64,000 nt of DNA from Stenotrophomonas indicatrix (GTDB lineage Bacteria; Pseudomonadota; Gammaproteobacteria; Xanthomonadales; Xanthomonadaceae). Position numbers and translations under genes: made by a program. Shown here in pieces: positions 9,514 to 20,936 of the stretch (position 1 is its first letter; every line of letters begins with the position of its first letter). The notes below the pieces were generated by a model, which saw only the letters and a program-made list of their open reading frames with translations, ran no database searches and had not been told where the DNA came from. The stretch lies in assembly GCF_002750975.1 (NCBI RefSeq), contig NZ_PEJS01000001.1, positions 2,728,001-2,792,000 on the forward strand. Reading direction: 5' to 3'.

Positions 9514-9706
9514 AGCGGTTCCTGGCTTGTCGTTGAGTCGGTACGGGCCCGCCATGCAATGGCGACCGATCTGAACATTGTGACAGATAGATCGGAACAC
9601 GCCACCGACACGCTGAAACAAACCGATACAATGCGCCACCCGCGCGCGGTTTAACGACTTCGTCACGCCGGGAATCGCCCCGTTGCCCACCTGAACCCGC
9701 CCCGCC

Positions 9707-11590
9707 ATGGATGCCGCCCTGCCCGACGCCACCGCCGCTGTTATTTCCGGCCCTGCCCGACGCTGGCGCCGGCTGGCCTGGTGGTCCTTGTTCGTGGCCG
9801 CCAACGCCGTGCTGGCCGCGCTCATCGCGCTGGGCAACGTGCCGCTACGCGATAACCCCGGCGGCACGCTCGGCCTGGCCTACCTGGCGTTCGCCCTGCC
9901 CGGCCACCTGCTCGCGTTCGGTGCCTTGGCTGGCCTGCTGCCGCTGGCCATCGGCCTGTGGCCGCGCAGCGCGCGCGCATTGAGCGTCTCGGCGGTGATC
10001 TGCCAGGGCCTGTGGCTGTGCCTGCTGCTGGTGGATGCCAAGGTCTTCGCGCTGTATCGCTTCCACCTCAACGCGATGGTTGCCAACATGGTGTTCGGCG
10101 GCGCCCTGCAGGATCAGGTCAGCCTGTCCTGGAAGACCTGGCTGCAGGCGGCGGCTCTGGTATCGGCGATTTTCGCCGCGCAGGGCCTGCTGGCCTGGGC
10201 GTGCTGGAAGCTGCTGCCCGCAGCGCCACGGCGGCGGCGGGTACTGCAGGCCTGGGCGGTGGTTGCCCTGCTGATGGGCGGCGGCCAGGTCGCCACTGCC
10301 TACTACGACGCGCTCGGCGAACGCGCAGTGATCAGCCAATGGAACTACCTGCCATGGGCGCAGCCGATCACCGCCAAGAGCGCGATGCGCCGCTTCGGCG
10401 TGGTCAGCCAGCACCAGGTCGGCCTGCCCGATCCGCGCCATGCCCAGCTCAACTATCCGTTGCAGCCCCTGCGCTGCCAGAGCCACCAGCGGCCGAACGT
10501 GCTGATGGTGGTACTGGAGTCGTTGCGCCATGACGTGCTCACCCCGCAGTTCATGCCCAACGTGTCGCAACTGGCCCGGTCCTCGCGGGTATACGAACAT
10601 CATTTCAGCACTGGCAACGCCACCCGTTATGGTCTGTTCGGGCTGCTGTACGGCCTGCCGGGTGGCTACTGGCCCAGCATGCTCGACGAGCAGCGCGGCT
10701 CGCAGTTGTTCAAGGTGCTGGGACAGCAGGGCTATGACCTGCATCTGTATGGCAGCGCGCCGCTGTACAGCCCGGAGTTCGATCGCACAGCGTTCGCCGA
10801 TGTCCGCGACCAGTTGCACCAGGGGCCGTCCGAACTGACCTCCGACGGCCGTGATGCCGCCATCGTCGCTGGACTGCAGAAGGACATCCGCGCCAGCCAG
10901 GCTGCGCAGCGCCCGTGGTTTGGTTTCGTGTTCCTCGATTCCACCCACGCGCCCTACCACATGCCGGCCGGCTATCCGCCGCTCGCTACGCCGATGGCCG
11001 ATGCCATCGATTTTCTCAAGTTCGGCCCCGAGCACGATCCAACGCCGGAATTGAACCGTTATCACACCGCGGTGCATTACGCCGACAGCCTGATTGGATC
11101 GCTGCTGGATGACCTGCGTGCACAGGGACTGGACCAGGACACGATCGTGCTGGTGACCGGTGACCACGCCGAGGAATTCAACGACCTCAAACTCAACTAC
11201 TGGGGCCACAACGGCAACTTCTCCAACCACCAGCTGCAGGTGCCTTTCGTGCTGCATTGGCCCGGCCAGGGTGGCGGCCGCGACGCGCGGGTCAGTTCGC
11301 ATGAAGACTGGGTGCCGACGCTGATGCGCCACGGCCTGGGCTGCGAGAACGCATTGACCGACTACAGCACCGGCCACGACCTGCTGGCTGCACCGACCGG
11401 CAAGCGTGCGCTGGTGGTGGAAAGCTGGTCGCAGCGTGCGGTGCGCAATGGCGAGGCGATCTACGTGTTCGACAAATTCGGCAACGCCACCGCGCTCGAT
11501 GCGCGCTACCGCCCCCTGCCGCAACAGACCCCCGACGCCGCCAGCATCCGCGCGGCATGGGAAGCGCTGACGCGCTTCCGCAACCGCTGA
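9707..11590 (+). CDS. PbgA/YejM-like inner-membrane protein, DUF3413 plus sulfatase fold
   Basis: The 627-residue protein has about five hydrophobic segments in residues 20-195, then an alkaline phosphatase-superfamily periplasmic domain. Visible motifs are NVLMVVLESLRHDVL, GNATRYGLFGLLYG (region of the LtaS/PbgA nucleophile Thr) and TGDHAEEFND (metal-ligand Asp-His). The E. coli relative PbgA/YejM regulates lipid A synthesis through LpxC turnover. The ATG at 9707 begins a clean coding block. The following glycosyltransferase starts 19 bases downstream, suggesting an envelope-glycan operon. Whether it keeps phosphatase/transferase activity cannot be judged here. Confidence 0.85.
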   Translation: MDAALPDATAAVISGPARRWRRLAWWSLFVAANAVLAALIALGNVPLRDNPGGTLGLAYLAFALPGHLLAFGALAGLLPLAIGLWPRSARALSVSAVICQGLWLCLLLVDAKVFALYRFHLNAMVANMVFGGALQDQVSLSWKTWLQAAALVSAIFAAQGLLAWACWKLLPAAPRRRRVLQAWAVVALLMGGGQVATAYYDALGERAVISQWNYLPWAQPITAKSAMRRFGVVSQHQVGLPDPRHAQLNYPLQPLRCQSHQRPNVLMVVLESLRHDVLTPQFMPNVSQLARSSRVYEHHFSTGNATRYGLFGLLYGLPGGYWPSMLDEQRGSQLFKVLGQQGYDLHLYGSAPLYSPEFDRTAFADVRDQLHQGPSELTSDGRDAAIVAGLQKDIRASQAAQRPWFGFVFLDSTHAPYHMPAGYPPLATPMADAIDFLKFGPEHDPTPELNRYHTAVHYADSLIGSLLDDLRAQGLDQDTIVLVTGDHAEEFNDLKLNYWGHNGNFSNHQLQVPFVLHWPGQGGGRDARVSSHEDWVPTLMRHGLGCENALTDYSTGHDLLAAPTGKRALVVESWSQRAVRNGEAIYVFDKFGNATALDARYRPLPQQTPDAASIRAAWEALTRFRNR

Positions 11591-11609
11591 ATCCAAGGAC
11601 CGATCCACC

Positions 11610-12749
11610 ATGAACCGTCCGCTGCGCATCCTGCATACCGAAGCCGCCAAAGGCATGGGTGGGCAGGAGATCTACATTTTCCGCCACATGCAGGTGATGC
11701 GCGCGCGCGGCCATGACGTCGCCCTGCTGTGCCAGCCGGACGCGCGCCTGGCAAAGCGCGCGCGCGATGATGGCTTCACCGTGCATACGCTGCGCATGGG
11801 CGGCCTGGCCCGGCTGCTGCGCGGCATCTGGTCGGTGTCACGGCTGGTCCGCCGCGAGCGCTACGACGTGGTCAACACCACCAGCCGTCGCGATGCATTG
11901 ATTGCCGCCGCGGGCGCACGCCTGGGCGGCACACCGCTGGTAGTGCGCTCGCGCCACCTGATGAGCCCGGTGAATTCGCTGCTGACCTACACCGGCCTGC
12001 CGCACCGGGTCATCACGGTGAGCAATTTCGTCAAGCAACTGCTGGCCGACCGTGGCATTCCCGCCGATCACATCGGCATCGTGCCGCCGATGGCGGTTGC
12101 GCCAACCGACGCCATGCATGAGCCCTCCTGGCAGGCGTTGCAGGAGGCGCGCGCACGCGTGCGCGCCGAGCTCGGATTCGACGAACAGGACATCGTAGTG
12201 GGCTGCGTGGCCGTGCTGCGCGAACCCAAGGGCCACGCCGAACTGCTGCAGGCCATGGTGCCGCTGTGCAAGGCCAATCCCCGCCTGCATCTGGTGGTGG
12301 TCGGCGATGGCCAGGCAGTGATGCAGCGCCTGCAGGCCACGTGCGCCGAGCACGACCTGCAGCACCAGGTCCATCTGCTGGGCTTCCGCAGCGATGCCAG
12401 CCAGCTGATGCCCGGCTTTGACATCTTCGCCCTGGCCACACACAAGGAAGCATCGGGCACGGTGTTCCTGGAAGCGGCCCAGGCCGGCCTGCCGATCGTG
12501 TCGCATCGGGTCGGCGGCGTGCCTGAAATGCTGGTGGAAGGCAGCAATGCCATCCTCACTCGACTGGGTGACAGCGGCGCCCTCACCGGCGCGTTGCGGC
12601 TGCTGGTGGACGATCCCGAGCGTCGCCGGCAGATGGGACGTTCCGGCTGGGACTGGATCCGCAGCGCCAAGCGTTTCAGCCCCGAAGGCCACGCTGAAGC
12701 CACCGAACACTATTACCACCAATGGATGAAGGAGCTGGGTCATGGCTAA
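11610..12749 (+). CDS. Family 4 glycosyltransferase
   Basis: A 379-residue GT-B fold enzyme that should transfer a sugar from a nucleotide donor to a lipid-linked or polysaccharide acceptor. The N-terminal glycine motif is GMGGQE near residue 15. The donor-side domain has the GT4 signature EX7E (E280 and E288, in KEASGTVFLEAA) and LGFRSD before it. No membrane segment is visible, so it probably acts at the inner membrane's cytoplasmic face. It overlaps the next gene by 8 bases. Its specific sugar is unknown. Confidence 0.9.
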   Translation: MNRPLRILHTEAAKGMGGQEIYIFRHMQVMRARGHDVALLCQPDARLAKRARDDGFTVHTLRMGGLARLLRGIWSVSRLVRRERYDVVNTTSRRDALIAAAGARLGGTPLVVRSRHLMSPVNSLLTYTGLPHRVITVSNFVKQLLADRGIPADHIGIVPPMAVAPTDAMHEPSWQALQEARARVRAELGFDEQDIVVGCVAVLREPKGHAELLQAMVPLCKANPRLHLVVVGDGQAVMQRLQATCAEHDLQHQVHLLGFRSDASQLMPGFDIFALATHKEASGTVFLEAAQAGLPIVSHRVGGVPEMLVEGSNAILTRLGDSGALTGALRLLVDDPERRRQMGRSGWDWIRSAKRFSPEGHAEATEHYYHQWMKELGHG

Positions 12750-13599
12750 TGCCAGAACCGTACCGGTGCTGATGCATCACCACGTCAGCAACTCGCCCGG
12801 CATGATCACGGTGTCGCCGGAGAATTTCGAAAGCCAGATCGCCTGGCTGGCGCGCACCGGCTGGACCTCGTTGACGCTGGACCAGTACGCCGGCTTCCTG
12901 GCCGGCAAGCCGGTGCCGCGCAAATCGATCGTGATCACCTTCGATGATGGCTACCTGGATAACTGGGTCTACGCCCATCCGATCCTGCAGAAGTACGGCA
13001 TGCACGCGGTAGTGTTCGTGGTGACCGGCTGGATGCACGAGGGGCCGATGCGCCCGCATGCCGGCATCGCCGGCGCCACGCTGCCGGAAACGCCCGAACA
13101 TCGCGCCTGCGAAGACCTGATCTACAAGCAGGGCCGCAGTGACGAGGTGATGATGCGCTGGAGCGAAGCACGTGCAGCCATCGAGGCGGGCACGTTCGAG
13201 ATCCATTGCCACACCCACACCCATACGCGCTGGCTGCGCCGCCAGGACCTGGATCGCGCCCAGCGCCGCGCCGGCATCAGTGGCGACCTGTCGATGGCCA
13301 GGGAAGTGCTGCTGGAGAAGCTGGGCGAAGTGTCGGACACCCTGTGCTGGCCGTACGGCGATTTCGACCAGGACTACATCGAAGTGGCACGTGAGCAGGG
13401 GTTCCGCTACCTGCATACCACCCATCCCTTCGGCCGCAACGTGGTCGGCGGCGATCCCGAGCGCATCTACCGCTTCGCCATCCGCAACCGGCCGGCAAGC
13501 TGGCTGCGCAAGCGCATCGCGTGGAGCTACAACCCGTTGATCGCACCGCTGTTCAACGGCTTCAAGGCGCGGCAGAAGAAGATGGTGCCGGGGCCGTGA
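12742..13599 (+). CDS. Polysaccharide deacetylase (NodB/CE4 family)
   Basis: A 285-residue carbohydrate esterase 4-type protein. Motif 1 is TFDDGY with D68 and D69. A second metal-ligand region is HCHTHTHTRW around residues 155-164. LCWPYGDFD matches the later motif. No convincing signal peptide is present (MANARTVPVLMHHHV), so a cytoplasmic or membrane-associated substrate such as a lipid-linked sugar is possible. It starts within the glycosyltransferase end, preceded by AAGGAG, so the two are coupled. Confidence 0.88.
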   Translation: MANARTVPVLMHHHVSNSPGMITVSPENFESQIAWLARTGWTSLTLDQYAGFLAGKPVPRKSIVITFDDGYLDNWVYAHPILQKYGMHAVVFVVTGWMHEGPMRPHAGIAGATLPETPEHRACEDLIYKQGRSDEVMMRWSEARAAIEAGTFEIHCHTHTHTRWLRRQDLDRAQRRAGISGDLSMAREVLLEKLGEVSDTLCWPYGDFDQDYIEVAREQGFRYLHTTHPFGRNVVGGDPERIYRFAIRNRPASWLRKRIAWSYNPLIAPLFNGFKARQKKMVPGP

Positions 13600-13669
13600 T
13601 GGCGCTGCCAGCACTGGGCTGGCACAGCTTCGGCAAGGAAGCTCCAACAGAGTGGAAGGACTACAGGAA

Positions 13670-14677
13670 ATGAACGTTCTGGTTACCGGCGGCGCTGGAT
13701 TCATCGGCTCCCACACGTGCGTGGAACTGCAGCAGCAGGGCCATGCGGTGGTCGTCGTCGATTCACTGTGCAACAGCGACGCAGGGGTGATCGGCCGGAT
13801 CGGCGACATCACCGGCATCGCGCCGCTGTTCGTACAGGCCGACGTGCGTGACCGTGCGCGGATCACCGCGGTGCTGCGCGAGCATTCGATCGATGCGGTA
13901 CTGCATTTTGCCGCGCTGAAATCGGTTGGCGAATCGCGGCAGATGCCGTTGGACTACTTCGACAACAACATCAGCGGCACCCTCGCCCTGCTCGGCGCCA
14001 TGCGCGATGCCGGCGTGGGCACGTTCGTGTTCAGCTCGTCGGCAACCGTGTACGGCGACCAGGACCATTGCCCGGTGGCCGAAACGGCCTCGACCTGCGC
14101 GATGACGCCCTATGGCCGTTCGAAGCTGGTGGTGGAGCAGCTGCTGTCCGACCTGGTCGGCGCCGATACGTCGCTGCATGTGGCAACGCTGCGCTACTTC
14201 AACCCGGTGGGGGCGCATTCAAGCGCGCTGATCGGCGAGCTGCCGCACGGAACGCCCAGCAACCTGATGCCCTACATCGCCCAGGTGGCCGCCGGCCTGC
14301 TGCCCGAAGTGCAGGTATTCGGCGATGACTATCCGACCTGTGACGGCACCGGCGTACGCGACTACATCCATGTGCAGGACGTGGCGCGGGCCCATGTGCT
14401 GGCGCTGCAGTACCTGCGCGACAAGCGCCGCAGCATCACACTGAACCTGGGCACCGGCCAGGGCCACAGCGTGCTGGAACTGATCAAGGCCTTCGAGCAG
14501 ACCGTCGGCCGGCCGATTCCGTTCCGGATCACCGGTCGCCGTACCGGCGACATCGCGGTGAGTTTTGCCGACCCGTCCCTGGCCCTGCGCGAGCTGGGCT
14601 GGACCGCGCGCCATGGCCTGGAGGACATGTGCCGCGACACCTGGAAATGGCAGACGGAGATGCCGCGCAGCGTCTGA
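13670..14677 (+). CDS. galE: UDP-glucose 4-epimerase
   Basis: This extended short-chain dehydrogenase interconverts UDP-glucose and UDP-galactose, supplying sugars for LPS or exopolysaccharide. The ATG at 13670 with an AGGAA site gives MNVLVTGGAGFIGSH and 335 residues. The NAD-binding GGAGFIGSH is at residues 7-15. The catalytic pair is Y148 and K152 (YGRSK), with SSSATVYG ahead of it. Between the deacetylase and galE there is a TGCCAG-CACTGGG-CTGGCA hairpin (about 13607-13625). Other UDP-sugar epimerases (GalNAc, GlcNAc) remain possible. Confidence 0.88.
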   Translation: MNVLVTGGAGFIGSHTCVELQQQGHAVVVVDSLCNSDAGVIGRIGDITGIAPLFVQADVRDRARITAVLREHSIDAVLHFAALKSVGESRQMPLDYFDNNISGTLALLGAMRDAGVGTFVFSSSATVYGDQDHCPVAETASTCAMTPYGRSKLVVEQLLSDLVGADTSLHVATLRYFNPVGAHSSALIGELPHGTPSNLMPYIAQVAAGLLPEVQVFGDDYPTCDGTGVRDYIHVQDVARAHVLALQYLRDKRRSITLNLGTGQGHSVLELIKAFEQTVGRPIPFRITGRRTGDIAVSFADPSLALRELGWTARHGLEDMCRDTWKWQTEMPRSV

Positions 14678-14698
14678 TGCCTTGCTTGCGGCAGACAG

Positions 14699-14726
14699 CA
14701 ACATGGCCGCACAAGCGGCCATGTTG
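14699..14726. terminator. Bidirectional terminator between galE and glmM
   Basis: A perfect 12-bp stem (14699-14710 and 14715-14726) with loop ACAA, ending CATGTTG. It lies in the only gap between two convergent genes and can serve both strands. Confidence 0.75.
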
Positions 14727-14749
14727 TCGGTTCGATCCAGCGACAGGGT

Positions 14750-16113
14750 TCAGGCCGCAGCCGCTGTCCTGACCGCCGCCGAAAGCCGGTCCAGGGTGTC
14801 CTGCATCAGCGTCGCGTCATCGGCCTCGACCGTGACCCGCACCACCGGTTCGGTGCCGGAAGGACGCAGGAAGGCACGCCCGCGACCGGATACCGCCTGC
14901 TGCGCTTCGAGCAGCGCAGCCTGCACGCTCTCGGCCTGCACGGTGGCCTTGGCCGAGACATCGCCAAGGCGCACGTTGACCGTCTTCTGCGGCACCTTGG
15001 ACAACGGCTGCAGCGCTTCGCGCAGGTTCTTTCCCTGCTGCTTCAGCGCCACCAGCACCTGCAGGGCACTGACGATGCCGTCGCCGGTGGTGGCCCGGTC
15101 CAGGCACAGCAGATGGCCGGACGCTTCGCCGCCGAGCACGCCGCCTCCCTCCACCAGTGCCTGATGCACGTAGCGGTCGCCGACGTTGCTGCGCTGGAAC
15201 GGAATCTGCAGCTCGGCCAGGGCCTTTTCCAGACCGAAGTTGCTCATCAGGGTACCGACCACCGGACCGCGCAGGCGCCCTTCGGCCTGCCATGCGCGCG
15301 CCAGGATGTACACCAGGTCATCGCCGTCGACCGGGTTGCCGCGGTCATCGGCCATCAATACCCGGTCACCATCGCCGTCGAAGGCGATGCCCAGGTCGGC
15401 GCGGGTCTCACGCACCTTGGCAGCGAGGTTGTCGATGTGGGTCGACCCGACGCCGTCGTTGATGTTGACGCCATTGGGTTCGGCACCGATGCCGATGACC
15501 TCCGCGCCCAGTTCGCGGAACAGCAGCGGCGCGATCTGGTAGGTGGCGCCATGCGCGCAGTCGAGCACCAGGCGCACACCGCGAAGATCGAACGCGCGCG
15601 GCACGCTGGACTTGCAGAACTCGATGTAGCGGCCGACGGCCTCGCGTGCACGCGAGGCCTTGCCGAGTTTTTCCGAAACAGCCGTGGTGAACGGCACGTC
15701 CAATGCGGCTTCCAGCGCCAGCTCGGTGGCATCGTCGAGCTTCTCGCCCTGGGCGGAGAAGAACTTGATGCCGTTGTCGTAATGCGGGTTGTGCGACGCA
15801 CTGATGACGATGCCCGCGTCCACGCCCAAGGTACGGGTCAGGAAAGCAACGGCCGGGGTCGGCATCGGGCCGAGCAGCTGCACGTCAGCGCCCGCAGCGA
15901 CCAGCCCGGCTTCCAGCGCGGCTTCGAACATGTAGCCGGAGATCCGCGTGTCCTTGCCGATCACTACGATCGGACGGCGCCCCTCCTGGCCGCGCTGGGC
16001 GACCAGCACGCGGCCAAGGGCGTTGCCCAGGCGCAGCACGAAATCAGCCGAGATCGCCCCTTGGCCGACTCGACCGCGGATGCCGTCGGTACCGAAGTAC
16101 TTGCGGCTCCCCA

Positions 16114-16114
<1 letters not shown>
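14750..16114 (-). CDS. glmM: Phosphoglucosamine mutase
   Basis: It converts glucosamine 6-phosphate to glucosamine 1-phosphate for UDP-GlcNAc, peptidoglycan and LPS. The 454-residue protein starts at the ATG at 16114, which shares one base with the accD stop and has a GAGGA site. FGTDGIRG is at the N-terminus. The phosphoserine is S107 in ISASHNP, the metal loop is DGDGDR, and the C-terminal phosphate loop is [11 protein letters not shown]. It is the last gene of the trpB-trpA-accD-glmM block. Confidence 0.97.
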
Positions 16115-16989
<875 letters not shown>

Positions 16990-17129
16990 GCGGGAGGACA
17001 CTTCCGTTCAGGGCGGCCCGGGGGCCGCAAAGGCGGACAGTCTAGCTCCGCTTTCCCTGCCCGTGCACCCCCTGCCCGGCCTTGGGCCCGCTGGAAAAAA
17101 CCATGCTGGGACGTACGTTTAGGTGCTGG

Positions 17130-17195
17130 GTAGCGCCGGGCCATGCCCGGCGGATATTCTTCCGCGCCCCACCGCCGGGCATGGCCCGGCGCTAC
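17130..17195. repeat. SMAG dimer downstream of trpA
   Basis: GTAG at 17130-17133 starts the hairpin CGCCGGGC-CAT-GCCCGGCG (17134-17152). An inverted copy, CGCCGGGC-ATG-GCCCGGCG (17173-17191), ends with CTAC at 17192-17195. The dimer as a whole is a large palindrome, 2 bases past the trpA stop codon. It could attenuate read-through into accD or protect the 3' end of trpA mRNA. Confidence 0.88.
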
Positions 17196-17197
17196 CA

Positions 17198-18007
17198 TTA
17201 CTGATCCAACGCCTGCCGCAGCGGAGCCAGGAACGCTGCGGCGCGCTGCGCCGCATCCTCGGTCGAGGTCGCTTCGGCCAGCACCGCCACCAGTGCGCTG
17301 CCGACCACCACGCCGTCGGCCTGGCGCGCCATGGCCGCCGCACTGGCTGCGTCCTTGATGCCGAAGCCGGCCACCACCGGCACGCTGGCCCTGGCCCGCA
17401 GCGCCTGCAGGCGTGCGCTGGCCGCGTCGCTGTCCAATCGTTCGGAGGCGCCGGTGACCCCGGCAAAGCTGACGTAGTACAGATAACCACGGGCCAGCGC
17501 CAGCAGCTTGTCGGCGCGTGCCTCGCTGGTGGTCGGCGATGCCAGCAGAACCAGCGCAAGGCCTGCAGCGTCGAAGGCCTGCTGGGCTTCGCCGGCCTCT
17601 TCCGGCGGCAGGTCGACCAGCAGCACGCCGTCCACGCCAGCCGCCACCGCCGCTTCGGCGAACGCCACGTAACCTTGGATCTCCACCGGGTTGAGATAGC
17701 CCATCAGCACCACCGGCGTCTGCGTGTCCTGTTGCCGGAACTGCGCCACCGCCTGCAGCACGTAACGGTTGCCGGCACCGCGCGCCAGCGCTCGCTCGGA
17801 GCTGCGCTGGATGGTCGGGCCGTCGGCCATCGGATCGGAGAACGGCACGCCCAGTTCGATCACATCGGCACCGGCCTGGACCAGCGCGTGCATCACCGGC
17901 ACCGTGGCTTCCAGCGAGGGATCACCGGCGGTGATGAAGGGGATCAGGGCCTTGCGCTGCTGCTGGCGCAGGCGCTGGAAACAGTCATCGAGTCGGGAAA
18001 CAGGCAT
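17198..18007 (-). CDS. trpA: Tryptophan synthase alpha chain
   Basis: It cleaves indole-3-glycerol phosphate and passes indole to TrpB. I start at the ATG at 18007 (MPVSRLDDCF, 269 residues), one base after the preceding lipoprotein's stop; the frame allows a few residues more. The catalytic Glu and Asp are E51 and D62 in ELGVPFSDPMADGP. The gene is separated from trpB by a lipoprotein gene, which is unusual. Confidence 0.96.
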   Translation of the reverse strand: MPVSRLDDCFQRLRQQQRKALIPFITAGDPSLEATVPVMHALVQAGADVIELGVPFSDPMADGPTIQRSSERALARGAGNRYVLQAVAQFRQQDTQTPVVLMGYLNPVEIQGYVAFAEAAVAAGVDGVLLVDLPPEEAGEAQQAFDAAGLALVLLASPTTSEARADKLLALARGYLYYVSFAGVTGASERLDSDAASARLQALRARASVPVVAGFGIKDAASAAAMARQADGVVVGSALVAVLAEATSTEDAAQRAAAFLAPLRQALDQ

Positions 18008-18008
18008 C

Positions 18009-18682
18009 TCAGGCACATCCTTCAATCAGTTCAATCGCTTCGCTGGTCCCCCAGTACATCAGGATGACCTTCCCTTCAAACACTTCCAGGCGGATGCCCA
18101 GGTCGGAACCCGGATCCTGCCAGGTCAGGTACTCGCCCTGATCGCCGTCGTAGGCATGCGGGCTGGAGACCGGCGCACCGGGGAACTGCGCCACCGCCTG
18201 CGTCCGCGTCATGCCGATGCGCAGTCCGAACGGACCCGGCTGGTCGACCGGCGCCTTGGCGTCCTCGCCCGGACCAAGATCGAAACGGACCACGCGGTCT
18301 TCGTCGGTCATCATCGACACGCCGGGCGGCAGCCCCTTCCCGTCGTAGTACGCGCAGCTGCCGCCGATGGCTTCGACCGCGCCCATTGCCTTCCACGGCC
18401 CGAAGGCCTTCAGGTCGCTCATGTGCTGACCAATCAGCACCTCGCCGGCATGATCCAGCGCCACCGACGCCACGGCGGGCGCGTCATCGCTGGAGACCAC
18501 AGCCGAGGCCGGTGGATCATCGATGGGCGTGCTCGCAATCGGGTCGACGTCATCGTTGGCCGCCATCGGCTGCGCCGGTTGCGCAGCAGCCTTGGCCGCC
18601 GGCGCCAGCACCGGCGGCTCCGGCGGTTGGCACGCGGCCAGGCCCAGCACCAGCAGCACGCCCGTGCTGCGCATCAGTGCGC

Positions 18683-18686
<4 letters not shown>
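18009..18686 (-). CDS. Predicted lipoprotein between trpB and trpA, function unknown
   Basis: The 225-residue product has a short signal sequence ending in the lipobox LAAC (C about residue 19), then an Ala/Pro-rich linker to about residue 75 and a folded C-terminal domain of about 145 residues. I choose the GTG at 18686 because it overlaps the trpB stop (GTGA) and has GAAGGG 8 bases upstream; an ATG at 18674 is the alternative. The C-terminal part contains [11 protein letters not shown] and [17 protein letters not shown], a short repeated-module look resembling SmpA/OmlA-type periplasmic domains, but I do not claim that family. Confidence 0.75.
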
Positions 18687-19900
<1,214 letters not shown>

Positions 19901-19996
19901 GGAGACGACCGGTCGTTCAGACAGGTGGATACTCTAGCGCACGGATTGTGTCCGGAAAATGGATATTATCTGGCCTATCCCGTCAGGAAATCTCAC
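19901..19996. promoter_or_regulatory. Divergent trpB / lysR promoter region
   Basis: These 96 bases separate the trpB and LysR start codons. The centre is relatively AT-rich (ATGGATATTATCTGGCC). In pseudomonads TrpI, a LysR protein, binds the corresponding divergent region and activates trpBA with indoleglycerol phosphate. By position the same control is likely here. I did not identify a convincing operator. Confidence 0.55.
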
Positions 19997-20884
19997 ATGA
20001 GCACGTCACCGCTGCCGCCCTTGAATGCCCTGCGGGCGTTCGAGGCCACCGCACGTCTGGGCGGCGTTGGCCGCGCGGCCCAGGCGCTGCATGTGACCCA
20101 TGGCGCGATCAGCCGGCAACTGAAGCTGCTGGAAGACCATCTGGGCCTGGCCCTGTTCCAGCGCGCCGGCCGCGGACTGCGCCTGACCGCCGCCGGCACC
20201 CGCCTTCAACAGGCCTGCAGCGAGGCGTTCGGCGGCATTGAAGACTGCGTGCGCGAACTGCGGCGGCCAAGCGCGGAGCCGGCCCTGGTGCTGGGCTGCA
20301 GCGGCAGCGTGCTGGCGCGCTGGATGATTCCGCGGCTGCCGGCACTGCAGGCTGCCCTGCCCGGCGTGCGCCTGCAGTGGTCGGCCCTGGATGGCAGTTT
20401 CACCGAGGCGCAGGCCACGCTGGATGCGGTGCTGCTGCTGGCACAGGGACCATGGCCGCGCGGCTGGCAGGTGCGCGAGCTGGCACCGGAACGGGTGGGT
20501 GTGGTGGTGGCGCCCTCGCACCCGGCGGCGCAGCGGTTGCGCCATGTCCCCCCGTCGGCCTTGCTGCGGGAAACGCTGCTGCACACCAGTTCGCGCCCGC
20601 AGGCGTGGCCTGCATGGGCGCAGTCGCACGGGCTGGACCCGGCCCAGCTGCAGCTCGGCACCGGCTTCGAACACCTGTACTACCTGCTGGAAGCAGCGGT
20701 AGCGGGGCTGGGCCCGGCGATCGCGCCGGAGCCACTGGTGGCCGAGGATCTGGCAGCCGGGCGGCTGGTGGCACCGTGGGGATTTGCCGCGACCGGCGGG
20801 TTCTGGGTGCTGGCGCGGCCGGACGGCCCTGTCGATGCGCGCGTGGACGCGTTGGCCGATTGGGCGGTAGCCCAGCTGAAGTGA
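19997..20884 (+). CDS. LysR-family regulator, TrpI-like by position
   Basis: A 295-residue LysR-type regulator. The winged helix-turn-helix covers residues 8-65 ([18 protein letters not shown], then [19 protein letters not shown]). A periplasmic-binding-like effector domain starts near residue 90. The ATG at 19997 follows an AGGAAA site. Its divergent placement next to trpB matches trpI of Pseudomonas, so activation of trpBA is the leading guess. A GcvA-like global role cannot be excluded, since the helix is GcvA-like. Confidence 0.85.
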   Translation: MSTSPLPPLNALRAFEATARLGGVGRAAQALHVTHGAISRQLKLLEDHLGLALFQRAGRGLRLTAAGTRLQQACSEAFGGIEDCVRELRRPSAEPALVLGCSGSVLARWMIPRLPALQAALPGVRLQWSALDGSFTEAQATLDAVLLLAQGPWPRGWQVRELAPERVGVVVAPSHPAAQRLRHVPPSALLRETLLHTSSRPQAWPAWAQSHGLDPAQLQLGTGFEHLYYLLEAAVAGLGPAIAPEPLVAEDLAAGRLVAPWGFAATGGFWVLARPDGPVDARVDALADWAVAQLK

Positions 20885-20936
20885 AGATCGCCGCCACAAA
20901 GTGGCCGCCAGGGCAGGCAACCTCGCTTGACGTCGA

